Notes: generated by a model from the letters alone, not told the origin. A stretch of DNA of 64,000 nucleotides from Micromonospora chokoriensis (GCF_900091505.1 NZ_LT607409.1:5022001-5086000), one strand, 5' to 3'. Numbered from the stretch's first letter, positions 1 through 7,918 are shown. Made by a program: numbers and translations.

Positions 1-296
1 ACCGGGCCGGAGCGGAGCATGGCGTACCGCAGCGGGGTCAGGTCCAGGACGCGGCGTCGCGCCGCGGTGGCCACCTCGACCTGTTGCCAGCTCGCGCTGA
101 GCAGCGGGTCGAGGTCGGTGCCCGGGTGGCCCCAGAACGCCCAGGTGCGGTCCTGACCACGCCGGCGGACCGGGTCGACGACGGCGATGCGCAGGTCGTG
201 GACGCCGTGCCGGTCCAGCGCGGCGAGCAGCAGGGACGCCGCGCCGCCGCCGCCGAGCAGCGCGAGGTCGACGTCCAGCGGCGCGGATTCGGTCAC
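1..296 (-). CDS. crtY: lycopene cyclase, N-terminal part (gene runs off window)
   Basis: Only the first 98 codons are inside the window; the rest lies to the left. The reading begins with a GTG preceded by GGGGCGG and shows a Rossmann FAD/NAD-binding start (VDLALLGGGGAASLLL, residues 7-22) followed by VVDP and the DRTWAFW signature near residue 45, which is typical of the CrtY/CrtL lycopene beta-cyclases of carotenoid synthesis. The enzyme would cyclise lycopene ends at the membrane. It is divergent from the ArsR-type gene downstream. The product name rests on the DRTW.FW motif and the GxGxxG start; a related FAD cyclase cannot be excluded because the catalytic half is not visible. Confidence 0.8.
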   Translation of the reverse strand, partial: MTESAPLDVDLALLGGGGAASLLLAALDRHGVHDLRIAVVDPVRRRGQDRTWAFWGHPGTDLDPLLSASWQQVEVATAARRRVLDLTPLRYAMLRSGP

Positions 297-362
297 CCGC
301 CCCACGCTGCCACATCGCTGCGCGGCCGGTCACGCCGCTCCGGCCGGAGCGCGGTGCGACAC

Positions 363-392
363 TTGACGAGCAACCTTCTGGTTGCCTATCTT
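363..392 (+). promoter_or_regulatory. sigma-70-type promoter of the ArsR-SRPBCC gene
   Basis: TTGACG (363-368) and TATCTT (387-392) are separated by 18 bases, an unusually good housekeeping promoter for this GC-rich DNA. It points to the gene starting at 428. One operator palindrome fills the spacer and a second lies just after the -10 box. Confidence 0.7.
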
Positions 393-414
393 GATGGGCA
401 ACCAGACGGTTGCC
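370..414. promoter_or_regulatory. twin palindromic operators GCAACC-N4-GGTTGC
   Basis: Two copies of the same dyad occur 28 bp apart centre to centre: GCAACC-TTCT-GGTTGC at 370-385, between the -35 and -10 boxes, and GGCAACC-AGAC-GGTTGCC at 397-414, in the expected start region of transcription. The gene behind them encodes an ArsR-type repressor, so the simplest reading is autorepression by occlusion of RNA polymerase. Divergent crtY control is possible but its start is 74 bases away. Confidence 0.75.
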
Positions 415-427
415 TGTTGGGGGGTCG

Positions 428-1255
428 GTGGACGAGGCGTTCCGGGCACTGGCCGACCCCAGCCGACGTGAGCTGCTCGACCGACTCAACGCGCGCAACG
501 GCCAGACCCTGCGGGAGCTCTGCGACGGGCTGGCGACGACCCGGCAGGCCGTCAGCAAGCACCTCTCGGTCCTGGAGGCGGCCAACCTCGTCACGAGCGT
601 GCGGCGAGGCCGGCAGAAGGTGCACTACCTCAACGCCGCCCCGATCAACGCCATCGCCGACCGGTGGCTCAGCCGCTACGACAGTGAGCGCGCGTCCGCC
701 CTCGCCGACCTGACCAGCGCATTGGAGCGACAACCCATGGAGAGCCCGACCTTCGCCTACACGACGTACGTCACCACCACCCCACAGCGACTGTGGGCCG
801 CGCTCATCGAACCGGCGTTCACCCGTCGCTACTGGGGTGGGATCGCGCTCGTGTCGGACTGGCAGGTCGGGTCGCCAGTGCTGTGGCAGGACGCGCCCGG
901 CGACGAGCCCCGCGACCTCGGCCAGCGGGTGCTGGCCGCGGAGCCGTACCGCCTGCTCTCCTACAGCTGGCACGGCTTCCAACCCGAGCACGCCGAGCAC
1001 TTCGGCTGGTCCGCCGAGGAGCTGGCCGCCCGCCTCGGCGAGCGTCGGTCGACAGTGACGTTCGAGATCGAGCCGCACGGCCCGGCGGCCGTCCGGCTGA
1101 CCGTGATCCACGACGACTTCTCCCCGGACAGCGAGATGCACCGGGCGATCAGCGGCCAACTCGACGGCAGTGGAGGCTGGCCGGAGCTGTTGGCCAGCCT
1201 CAAGACGCTCCTCGAAACCGGCGAGCCGATGCCCGAGCCGACGCCGGCGGGCTGA
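428..1255 (+). CDS. ArsR-family HTH regulator fused to SRPBCC/AHSA1 domain
   Basis: This 275-residue protein has two parts. Residues 1-95 are an ArsR winged helix (FRALADPSRRELLDRL; TTRQAVSKHLSVLEAANLV recognition helix region; beta-wing VRRGRQKVHYL). Residues 110-265 are an AHSA1/SRPBCC hydrophobic-cavity fold (PQRLWAALIEPAFTRRYWGG; GGWPELLASLKTLLETG). Such fusions are known as autoregulated repressors whose C-terminal cavity may sense a small molecule, but the ligand is unknown. The GTG at 428 is chosen because GGGGGG sits four bases upstream; a TTG 18 bases earlier is in frame but lies inside the second operator. No metal-binding CxC of classical ArsR is present. Confidence 0.88.
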   Translation: MDEAFRALADPSRRELLDRLNARNGQTLRELCDGLATTRQAVSKHLSVLEAANLVTSVRRGRQKVHYLNAAPINAIADRWLSRYDSERASALADLTSALERQPMESPTFAYTTYVTTTPQRLWAALIEPAFTRRYWGGIALVSDWQVGSPVLWQDAPGDEPRDLGQRVLAAEPYRLLSYSWHGFQPEHAEHFGWSAEELAARLGERRSTVTFEIEPHGPAAVRLTVIHDDFSPDSEMHRAISGQLDGSGGWPELLASLKTLLETGEPMPEPTPAG

Positions 1256-1431
1256 CCGGACGCCCAGCCGGCGTATTTCCGTCAATACCTCGCCATCGAC
1301 CCAGCCGCGACAGCCCGACATCGACCGGAGGACCGGCGCTGCTCGGACCGTCCGGGGCTTTGCGCAGCTCTCCCCGCCTTCGGGTGGACACGTGACGGCA
1401 ACGAGGAATTCTCATTTTCACCTGATCGTGG

Positions 1432-1454
1432 GCCCAACCCACCTAGTGTTGGGC
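1432..1454. promoter_or_regulatory. inverted repeat upstream of the surface-protein gene
   Basis: GCCCAAC (1432-1438) and GTTGGGC (1448-1454) form a perfect 7-bp dyad with a 9-base spacer, 80 bases before the surface-protein start at 1534. It may be an operator or a small hairpin; no clear promoter hexamers were identified in the 1256-1533 gap, which otherwise looks empty. Confidence 0.35.
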
Positions 1455-1533
1455 ACACCGGTGCTAGTCACGGAGTTGGCCACCCGAACGACGTCCCACG
1501 CAGTCAGCGGACGAAAAGTGAGGGAAGACGCGT

Positions 1534-2019
1534 ATGAAGGTCTCAACAGCACTCTGCTCGGCGGCGCTCGGCGTGGGCCTCGGCACACTCCTGCTGCCAG
1601 GCGCCGCACTGGCCGACACCACCGTGTCACCGGCCACCACCCCGGTCGGAGGGACCGTCGTGCTCACCGCGACGACCTGCAACCCGAAGTCGGGTGACGC
1701 CCTGTTCCGGGTCACCGGCCCCAACCGCGACCAGAACGTCAGGTCCACGACGGCCGCCGCCGGCGGCGGGCTGAGCGCCGAACTCTTCACCGCCGGGTTC
1801 ACCCTGGGCACGTACACGGTGGCCGCGACCTGCGGCGACGGCAGCTCGGCAGGCAGCGCGACGTTCACCGTCACCCCGATCGGCGGCGCGCCCGCCGGCT
1901 CCGGCGGCGACAGCCGCGACAACGGCGCCCTGGCCGCCGGAGGCACACTGCTCGGCACCGCCCTGGCCGGCGCGGTGATCCTGATCCGCCGGCGTCGCCC
2001 GGTGTCCACTGTCGCCTGA
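1534..2019 (+). CDS. secreted Ig-like surface protein with C-terminal anchor
   Basis: The 161-residue product has a signal peptide (MKVSTALCSAALGVGLG..ALA, cleavage after about residue 27), a beta-rich middle resembling a bacterial Ig-like domain with two cysteines, a Gly/Ser-rich linker (GSGGDSRDNG), a membrane helix near residues 133-153 and a RRRR tail. This is the layout of a sortase-anchored protein, and the next gene encodes a sortase, yet no LPxTG or LAxTG motif is visible before the helix. It may be a simple membrane-anchored protein or use a degenerate signal. AGGGA precedes the ATG at a usable distance. Confidence 0.75.
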   Translation: MKVSTALCSAALGVGLGTLLLPGAALADTTVSPATTPVGGTVVLTATTCNPKSGDALFRVTGPNRDQNVRSTTAAAGGGLSAELFTAGFTLGTYTVAATCGDGSSAGSATFTVTPIGGAPAGSGGDSRDNGALAAGGTLLGTALAGAVILIRRRRPVSTVA

Positions 2020-2048
2020 CCGGCGGCCGTTCCATCCCTGAGGACGGG

Positions 2049-2077
2049 TGCCCGCGCCGGCGACACCGGCGCGGGCA
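2049..2077. terminator. hairpin between surface protein and sortase genes
   Basis: TGCCCGCGCCGG and CCGGCGCGGGCA form a perfect 12-bp stem around CGACA. It lies 29 bases after the surface-protein stop and before the sortase ribosome site, so it may end or attenuate transcription between the two. Confidence 0.6.
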
Positions 2078-2105
2078 TCCCGACGATCCCAACGGAGGTG
2101 CCCAC

Positions 2106-2717
2106 GTGTGGTGGCGGCGGACCCTGCCGGCGGCGGTCGCCCTGCTCGCCGTGAGTGGGCTGGGGCTGATCACGGTCGGCCTCACCGCCGACCCGGCGAC
2201 GCCACCACGACCGCCCGCCGACGCGCCACGACGCACCGAGCCGGCACCGGACCTGGTGCCGCTCCCGCGCGCCGCGCCGGTCCTGGTGCAGATCACCGCC
2301 ATCGGTGTACGCGCGGAGGTCGTCCCCGTCGGCGCCGACGCGGCCGGGGTGCTGCAAGTGCCGCCACTGGACCGGCCCACCCTCGCCGGCTGGTACCGGC
2401 ACGGGGTGAGCCCCGGCGAGACGGGCAACGCCGTCCTGGTCGGACACGTCGACTCACCGGCCGGCCCGGCGGTCTTCTTCGACCTCGGACGGCTGCGCGC
2501 CGGCGAGCAGATCCAGGTCACCCGCGCCGACACGCGGGTCGTCACGTTCACAGTGGACGACGTACGGGCGTACCCCAAGGAGCACTTCCCGACCACGCTC
2601 GTCTACGGCCCGGCGGACGCCGCCGCGCTGCGCCTGATCACCTGCGGCGGCCGGTTCGACGCCACGACCGGCAACTACGTCGACAACGTCGTCGTCTTCG
2701 CCACCCGCACCTCCTGA
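2106..2717 (+). CDS. class F-like sortase
   Basis: A 203-residue membrane-anchored transpeptidase. It has an N-terminal helix (residues 8-28), a proline-rich stalk, then the sortase fold with VLVGHVDS carrying the likely catalytic His114 and LRLITCGG carrying the likely catalytic Cys180; Arg183 is a candidate for the third residue. The CGG-x-FD pattern and the ..DNVVVFA end are those of actinobacterial class F sortases, which sit alone or with one substrate rather than in pilus clusters. GTG start with GGAGG seven bases upstream. The preceding surface protein is the obvious candidate substrate, but the pairing is inferred from position only. Confidence 0.9.
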   Translation: MWWRRTLPAAVALLAVSGLGLITVGLTADPATPPRPPADAPRRTEPAPDLVPLPRAAPVLVQITAIGVRAEVVPVGADAAGVLQVPPLDRPTLAGWYRHGVSPGETGNAVLVGHVDSPAGPAVFFDLGRLRAGEQIQVTRADTRVVTFTVDDVRAYPKEHFPTTLVYGPADAAALRLITCGGRFDATTGNYVDNVVVFATRTS

Positions 2718-2812
2718 GCCACGCCCCGCTGTCGTACGCCGGACCGCGCTCGGCACAATGCGGTGGCACCATCCCTGATCGAGGCGGTGCGCCGGCGACG
2801 GGGAGGCACACG

Positions 2813-3913
2813 GTGGATCAGCGGGCGACACGGGACCGGGCCGGTCGAGGCGTACGCGCCCTGGCCCGTCGACTGCTCGGCCGGGTCGAGAACGACGTCC
2901 CGAGCCCTCGCCGCTCCAACCCGGACGCGGTGGTCGACTGTGCCGTCTACGTCAACGGTCGACGCCAGCCCGGCCGACCGCACTACGCCGACGCGTACGC
3001 CCGCGCCCAGCACGGCCGTGACTCCTTCGTGTGGTTGGGGTTGCACGACCCGGGTGCGGCAGTCCTCGCCGCGGTCGGCCGCACCTTCGGCCTGGACGAG
3101 CTGACCGTCGAACAGGCCCTCGCCGACGGGCACCGACCCACCGTGCAGCGCCACGGACCGGTCACGCTGCTGGTGCTGCGCACCGCCGGGTACGTGGAAC
3201 ACGACGAGCTGACCGACACCTCCGAGGTGATCGACACCGGAGACGTGATGGTGCTGCTCGGGGACCGGTTCGCCATCACCGTGCGGCACGGCGCCGCCGG
3301 GGCGCTCCGCAGCGTCCGCGCCGGCATCGAGAGTCGCCCCGCCCTGCTGGCCGCCGGCCCGTGGGCGGTGGCGTACGCGGTCTGCGCGCGGATGGTCGAC
3401 TCGTACCTGGAGGTGGCCGGGCATGTCGAGCGGGACCTGGAACGGGTCGAGGAGGCGGTGTTCGCCCGCGACCGTACCGCCGACATCCAGCACATCTACC
3501 AGCTCAAACGGGAGGTGGTCGAGTTCAAGCGGGCGGTCCTGCCGTTGCAGGCGCCCCTGCGTACGCTGCTCGACCCCGACGGCGCGCCCCGCGCCCTGCA
3601 CCGCTGGTTCGTCGACGTGGACGGTCGACTGGGCCGAGCGGTGGACCGGGTGGCCGCGTACGACGATCTGCTCACCTCGATCGTGCAGTCACGGCTGGCG
3701 CAGCTCGCCGTGGAGCAGAACAACGACATGCGCAAGATCGCGGCGTGGGCGGCCATCGCGGCCACCCAGACCGGTATCGCCGGCATCTACGGCATGAACT
3801 TCGACCACATGCCCGAGCTGGCCTGGCGCTACGGGTATGCCGGCGCCCTCGCCCTGATGGCTGCCGCCGCCCTGGCCCTGTACCGCCTGTTCCGCCGCTC
3901 CGGCTGGCTGTGA
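2813..3913 (+). CDS. corA: CorA-type magnesium/cobalt channel
   Basis: The 366-residue product matches CorA in length and order: an N-terminal cytoplasmic alpha/beta domain, a long charged helix region (HVERDLERVEEAVFARDR; LAQLAVEQNNDMRKIAAW) and two C-terminal membrane helices separated by the loop with YGMNFDHMPEL, where Gly-Met-Asn near residues 327-329 is the ion-selectivity signature. It would take up Mg2+ through a homopentamer. The GTG start at 2813 has GGGGAGG seven bases upstream; the open frame continues far upstream without coding character, overlapping the sortase gene. It is separated from its neighbours and probably transcribed alone. Confidence 0.95.
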   Translation: MDQRATRDRAGRGVRALARRLLGRVENDVPSPRRSNPDAVVDCAVYVNGRRQPGRPHYADAYARAQHGRDSFVWLGLHDPGAAVLAAVGRTFGLDELTVEQALADGHRPTVQRHGPVTLLVLRTAGYVEHDELTDTSEVIDTGDVMVLLGDRFAITVRHGAAGALRSVRAGIESRPALLAAGPWAVAYAVCARMVDSYLEVAGHVERDLERVEEAVFARDRTADIQHIYQLKREVVEFKRAVLPLQAPLRTLLDPDGAPRALHRWFVDVDGRLGRAVDRVAAYDDLLTSIVQSRLAQLAVEQNNDMRKIAAWAAIAATQTGIAGIYGMNFDHMPELAWRYGYAGALALMAAAALALYRLFRRSGWL

Positions 3914-3923
3914 GGCCGCTTGT

Positions 3924-4634
3924 TCAGCGGTGCGCGGAGAGGAAGGCGCGGATCTTCTCGCGGGGGTTGTCGGTCAACTCCGGGCCGTGGGTGAAGGCGG
4001 CGAGGTCGTACTCCAACTCGCCGAACACGTGGGCGGTCTGCTGCGTCATCGTGAAGTTGCTGCACAGCACCTTCGGCGAGTAGCGGACCCCGAGAATGTT
4101 GAACAGCGCATCCCCGGTGATCAACAGTCGGGTCGGTTCGTGCAGCAACGACACGTGACCCGGCGAGTGGCCGGGGGTGTGCACCACCCGCAGGCCACCG
4201 CCGACGTCGAGCACGTCGCCGTCGGCCAGCGGCTGCGCCACCCGCACCGCCGGAAACCGGCCGCTGTTGAGCCGGGCGAAGAGCCGGCCGCCGGTCACCG
4301 TCGGGTCGCTGACCGGCGCGCGGCCCTCCTCGGCGTACGGAACGTCGCCGATGTGCGCCGCCACCGGGGCACCCGTACGCCGCGACATCTCCGCCGCGCC
4401 ACCGGCGTGGTCGGGGTGTGCGTGGGTCAACACGATCCGGGTGACGTCGGCGGGCACCTTGCCCATCGCCGCCAGCCCGCGCACGATCCGGGCCGGCGCC
4501 TTGGCCAGCCCGCAGTCGACGAGCGTGACGCTGCCGTCGCCGTCGACGAACGCGTACGAGTTGACGGCTGAGCGCCCCTGGGTGGGGATGCGCCAGACGT
4601 TCGGGGCGAGCGGCACGGCAGGCGATCGACTCAT
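3924..4634 (-). CDS. metallo-beta-lactamase-fold hydrolase
   Basis: A 236-residue cytoplasmic protein with the canonical metal site THAHPDHAGG near residues 70-79, a second-shell VVHTPGHSPGHVSLL and LITGDALF. The family covers glyoxalase II, lactonases and many uncharacterised hydrolases; nothing here fixes the substrate. It converges with corA, its stop only ten bases from the corA stop, with no strong terminator between them. The start ATG at 4634 is followed by SRSPAVPLAPNVWRI, a common beginning for this subgroup. Confidence 0.88.
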   Translation of the reverse strand: MSRSPAVPLAPNVWRIPTQGRSAVNSYAFVDGDGSVTLVDCGLAKAPARIVRGLAAMGKVPADVTRIVLTHAHPDHAGGAAEMSRRTGAPVAAHIGDVPYAEEGRAPVSDPTVTGGRLFARLNSGRFPAVRVAQPLADGDVLDVGGGLRVVHTPGHSPGHVSLLHEPTRLLITGDALFNILGVRYSPKVLCSNFTMTQQTAHVFGELEYDLAAFTHGPELTDNPREKIRAFLSAHR

Positions 4635-4710
4635 GCCGCGAGTCTAGGGACGGTCGTCAACCGGCCCGGGTCACCGTCGGGCGGTGCGGCCGGTACGGCA
4701 GGATGGCGAG

Positions 4711-5124
4711 GTGGGCAAGGCACGCCGGCGGGCGAACACGACGACGGGACGGGGCTGCCCGTGCGGCTCCGGGCAGGCGTACGCGGACTGCTGCGCACCG
4801 GCGCACGGCGGCGACCAGCCGGCAGCGACTGCCGAGGCGTTGATGCGCTCCCGGTTCAGCGCCTTCGCCCTCGGCGACACCGCCTACCTGCTGCGCAGCT
4901 GGCACTCCTCGACCCGGCCCACCTCCCTTGCGCTGGACCCGGGGCAGCGGTGGACCCGACTGGAGATCGTCGGCACCGAGCGGGGCGGCCTGCTCGACAC
5001 CGCCGGCACGGTGACCTTCCACGCGCACTACCGCGACGCCGGGCAGCCCGGCACGTTGACCGAGCACAGCCGGTTCGTGCGCGAGGACGGCCGCTGGGTC
5101 TACCTCGACGGTGACCAGCCCTGA
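4711..5124 (+). CDS. YchJ-like SEC-C motif protein
   Basis: A 137-residue protein beginning with a basic patch and the zinc-binding CPCGSGQAYADCC motif (SEC-C type), then the YchJ core (ALMRSRFSAFALGDTAYLLRSWH; TVTFHAHYRD; HSRFVREDGRWVYLDG). YchJ-family function is not established; the fold is NTF2-like. The GTG at 4711 is preferred because AGGA lies seven bases upstream; an in-frame GTG at 4684 would add nine residues. It is divergent from the hydrolase gene at 4634 with only 76 bases between, so the two promoters must overlap. Its 3' end overlaps the converging MFS gene by 25 bases. Confidence 0.85.
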   Translation: MGKARRRANTTTGRGCPCGSGQAYADCCAPAHGGDQPAATAEALMRSRFSAFALGDTAYLLRSWHSSTRPTSLALDPGQRWTRLEIVGTERGGLLDTAGTVTFHAHYRDAGQPGTLTEHSRFVREDGRWVYLDGDQP

Positions 5125-6482
5125 CCGCTCGTCGAGGCGGCGGCGTCGCGGGACACCGCTCCGGGTCGGCGACCGCGGGCCAGGAGCACCACCGCCAGCA
5201 CCCCGTACGGCACGGCCGTCACCGCGAACGCCACCGCGTTGCCGGCAAACGTGGCGAGCAGGCCGTAACCGGCGTACGTCACGATGATCAGCACGTCGGT
5301 GGCCATCCCCGCCAGTGACGTGACGGTGGCCCGGCTGCCGCCGCTGATCCGGGCCTGGAGCCGCGCGTCGGCCAGCACGGTGGCCAGCTGGGCAGCGCCG
5401 AACCCGACAGCGAGCAACGCGAACCCCGCCGGGTGCCGGAGCAGGGCACCCCCGGCCAGCCCGACACCGACCAGACCCAACAGTGCCGCGTAACCCCGAC
5501 TGCCCCACCGCTCCCCCACCGGGGCGAGCAGTCCGCCGACCGTCACCCCGGCCCAGAGCAGCAGGAGCAGCAACGGCACGGTCTGCGCGCCGACGCCGCT
5601 GTCCAGGGCCAGCAGCGGGGTGTACTCGTCCAGGGCGCCCCAGTCCGCGGCGACCACGGCGACCAGCAGCACTGCGGCCCGTACCGGCGGGCGGCTGCGG
5701 ACCTGCTCCACCCCGGCCCGCAACGTGTCCCACCACCCCAGGTCGGCGGCGGCGTCCGGCCCGGCGGTGTGGTCCGGCCCGGCGGTGTGGTCCGGCCCGG
5801 CGGTGTGGTCCGGCCCGGCGGTGTGGTCCGGCCCGGCGGTGTGGTCCGGCCCGGCGGTGTGGTCCGGCCCGGCGGCGTCGTTCGCGACGGGTGCTGGGCG
5901 GTGCTCCGGGAATCGGGCGGCGACCGCCGCGGCGAGCAGACAGGCGAGCACGCTGGCGGCGCCCACCACCGGGTAGCCGCCGACGGCGAGCACCGGGCCG
6001 GCGAGCACCCCGGAGAGCACCACGCCAAGCACGCCGGCTGTCCGGGAGCGTCCGAGCACCCGGGCGTACCTGTCGACAGCGCCGAGCCGGTCCAGCTCGG
6101 TCCAGACCAGCGCCTCCAGCGCGCCGGAGACCAACGCCCCTCCCGCTCCCCAGAGCAGGAACCCGAGCGCGAACGCCGGGTACGACGGCACCAGCACCCA
6201 GAGCGCGAACCCGGCGGCGCTCACCAGCGGGGCCAGGCACAACAGCAGTCGGCGGGACACCACGTCGGCCCACGCGCCGGACGGCACCTCGAACAGGATG
6301 CCGGCGGCCGACCAGATGACGAAGAGCGACGAGATCTGCCCGACGGACAGCCCGGTGTCGGCGAAGAACACCACGTACAGCGGGTAGAGCAGGACAAGGT
6401 CGCTGAGGAACGCGTACCCGTAAAGGGTGGCCGTCAGCCGGCGGACCGCCGGCTCGGGCACGCGCGAGGCGATGTGAATCAT
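5100..6482 (-). CDS. MFS transporter with a repeated central loop
   Basis: A 460-residue major facilitator with about twelve hydrophobic helices; the first half has GQISSLFVIWSAAGILFEVP and WADVVSRRLLL, the usual loop 2-3 signature. It resembles uncharacterised drug/sugar MFS proteins of actinomycetes. The cytoplasmic loop between the two six-helix halves (near residues 200-245) holds AGPDHT repeated six times plus a seventh altered copy, encoded by an exact 18-bp tandem repeat. Histidine-rich loops can bind metals, but here slippage expansion of a neutral linker is as likely. Its stop overlaps the YchJ-like gene by 25 bases. Confidence 0.85.
   Translation of the reverse strand: MIHIASRVPEPAVRRLTATLYGYAFLSDLVLLYPLYVVFFADTGLSVGQISSLFVIWSAAGILFEVPSGAWADVVSRRLLLCLAPLVSAAGFALWVLVPSYPAFALGFLLWGAGGALVSGALEALVWTELDRLGAVDRYARVLGRSRTAGVLGVVLSGVLAGPVLAVGGYPVVGAASVLACLLAAAVAARFPEHRPAPVANDAAGPDHTAGPDHTAGPDHTAGPDHTAGPDHTAGPDHTAGPDAAADLGWWDTLRAGVEQVRSRPPVRAAVLLVAVVAADWGALDEYTPLLALDSGVGAQTVPLLLLLLWAGVTVGGLLAPVGERWGSRGYAALLGLVGVGLAGGALLRHPAGFALLAVGFGAAQLATVLADARLQARISGGSRATVTSLAGMATDVLIIVTYAGYGLLATFAGNAVAFAVTAVPYGVLAVVLLARGRRPGAVSRDAAASTSGQGWSPSR
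5755..5880. repeat. 18-bp tandem repeat inside the MFS gene
   Basis: Six identical copies of TCCGGCCCGGCGGTGTGG run from 5755 to 5862, followed by a seventh copy with changes in its last five bases (5863-5880). In the coding strand each unit reads AGPDHT. The perfect identity points to recent expansion. Confidence 0.95.
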
Positions 6483-6641
6483 GGGGCCTTCCCGTGGGAG
6501 TGGAGACGGACACCGGATGTGCGGTGCCCGTGGTGGCCCACGGGATCGGCCTACGCGGCGGGATCAATGTCGCCAGGTCAGCCCGGATGCTAGCCGCGAC
6601 CCGTCCTGCTCGCCAGCGCTTTCGGTGCGCCGGGCGACGTG

Positions 6642-6677
6642 CGGCGGGGTGGGATCCCGAAGGATCCCACCCCGCCG
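6642..6677. terminator. strong hairpin after the MscS-like gene
   Basis: CGGCGGGGTGGGATCC and its exact complement (6662-6677) form a 16-bp stem around a CGAA tetraloop. It lies 13 bases beyond the stop of the gene at 6690-7730 and would end its transcription. The remaining gap 6483-6641 shows no gene. Confidence 0.8.
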
Positions 6678-6689
6678 GTGACGTGCGTG

Positions 6690-7730
6690 TCAGCGCCGGT
6701 TCGGGTCGACCGGCGGGATAACCGTGGTCGCCTCGCTGTCGTCGCTGGTACGCGGGCCGGGCACCGCGCCACCGGCACTCACCACCTGGGTCGTGTCGGC
6801 GTCACCACGACTCACGACCTGGGTCGCGTCCGCGTCGGACGGTCGGGTCACCACCTGGGTGGCCTCCGGATCGGACGGTCGCGTCACCGTCTGCGTGGCC
6901 TCCGGATCGGACGGCCGGGTCACCACCTGCGTGGCCTCCGCGTCGGTGTCGACGAAGGACGGCCGCGCCGGCGCGGCGTCCGGCGTGGCGGGGACAGCCG
7001 CCGCGCGGGCCAGCTCGGCCTCGGCGTCGCGGCGACCGGCCCGGTAGGCGCGGGCGTGCTCGGCGATCAGCTGCGACTCCTGCTCGGCACGGGTCAGCCA
7101 CCCCTCCCACCGGCTCTGCATGGGACGGATGAGACCACCGCCGACCCCGACGACAAGGATGCCGCCGATCGTGGCCAGGACGGCGATCAGGACGGGAGTG
7201 GTGACCGCGGTGGCGACACCGATCTGGTTCAGCGCGGCGATGACGCCCAGGCCGAGGATGAACACCGAGGCGGTGGTGGCCAGCACCCGGCCGTACGACA
7301 GGCCGCCGAGCGCGCCGCTGATGATGTCCTTCACCGCGCTCGCGATGGCGGCGGACACCACGACGATGACGATCGCGACGAAGGCGCGGGGCAGCCACGC
7401 GATCACCGCGCCGAGCAGGTCGGAGATCGGGTTGGGACCCCAGATGCCGAAGGCGAGCTGAAGGGTGAACAGCAGCAGGGCGTAGTAGACGAGCTTCGCG
7501 ACGATGTCGCTGGCGTCGTACCGGGAACGACTCAACGCACGACGGACGCCCCCGCGTTCGACGGCACGGTCGAAGCCCACCCGCTCCAGGACCTTCTCCA
7601 CGATCTTCAGCGCGGCCTTGGCGATCAGCCAACCCGCCACCAGGATCGCCAGGAAGGCGACGGCCTTGGGCAGGAAGAGCATCACCGAGCGGAGGGCGTC
7701 GCCCACCGCGTCGCTGACGTTGTCACTCAT
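6690..7730 (-). CDS. MscS-like small-conductance mechanosensitive channel with TQVV-repeat tail
   Basis: The 346-residue product opens with the repeated conserved membrane helix of TM_helix/MscS-like proteins (MLFLPKAVAFLAILVAGWLI; VILIAVLATIGG-type segments), five hydrophobic helices in residues 10-200, then a charged cytosolic stretch (RWEGWLTRAEQESQLIAEHA) and a disordered tail. The tail carries five TQ[VT]V boxes, three of them in a 12-residue repeat TRPSDPEATQVV. Acidic-rich Thr-Gln boxes suggest Ser/Thr-kinase phosphosites read by FHA domains, as for other actinobacterial envelope proteins; that is inference. The ATG at 7730 is chosen because AGAGGA lies nine bases upstream, whereas it abuts an earlier ATG at 7739. 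Confidence 0.82.
   Translation of the reverse strand: MSDNVSDAVGDALRSVMLFLPKAVAFLAILVAGWLIAKAALKIVEKVLERVGFDRAVERGGVRRALSRSRYDASDIVAKLVYYALLLFTLQLAFGIWGPNPISDLLGAVIAWLPRAFVAIVIVVVSAAIASAVKDIISGALGGLSYGRVLATTASVFILGLGVIAALNQIGVATAVTTPVLIAVLATIGGILVVGVGGGLIRPMQSRWEGWLTRAEQESQLIAEHARAYRAGRRDAEAELARAAAVPATPDAAPARPSFVDTDAEATQVVTRPSDPEATQTVTRPSDPEATQVVTRPSDADATQVVSRGDADTTQVVSAGGAVPGPRTSDDSEATTVIPPVDPNRR
6836..6943. repeat. 36-bp repeats encoding TRPSDPEATQVV
   Basis: Three diverged 36-bp units lie in tandem in the 3' part of the MscS-like gene. They differ at several third positions and at one codon (TQVV versus TQTV), so protein sequence is better conserved than DNA, suggesting selection on the Thr-Gln boxes. 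Confidence 0.8.
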
Positions 7731-7918
7731 CTGGTTCATTCCTCTTCGGGGCAGCTGGGACGGTCGGTCCCGACCTACCCCCACCCACCCGTGCGGAAAC
7801 ACCGGCCTGGTTGGACGGGGTCTAGCGCGCGGACGAGTGTTGGCAATATTCTCCGGAGTGCGTGCGGCCACTGGAGCTACTTTTCATCCCCCCGCCGTCG
7901 GCCGCAGGAGGAGATGTC

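Noticed and set aside
2048-2812. Upstream extension of the CorA frame
   Set aside because: It overlaps the sortase gene in another frame, is Arg/Pro-rich without CorA similarity, and GGGGAGG sets the start at 2813.
5755-5880. Possible CRISPR or CRISPR-like array
   Set aside because: The units are contiguous with no spacers and keep a coding frame inside an MFS gene. None of the other repeats in the window alternates with unique spacers either.
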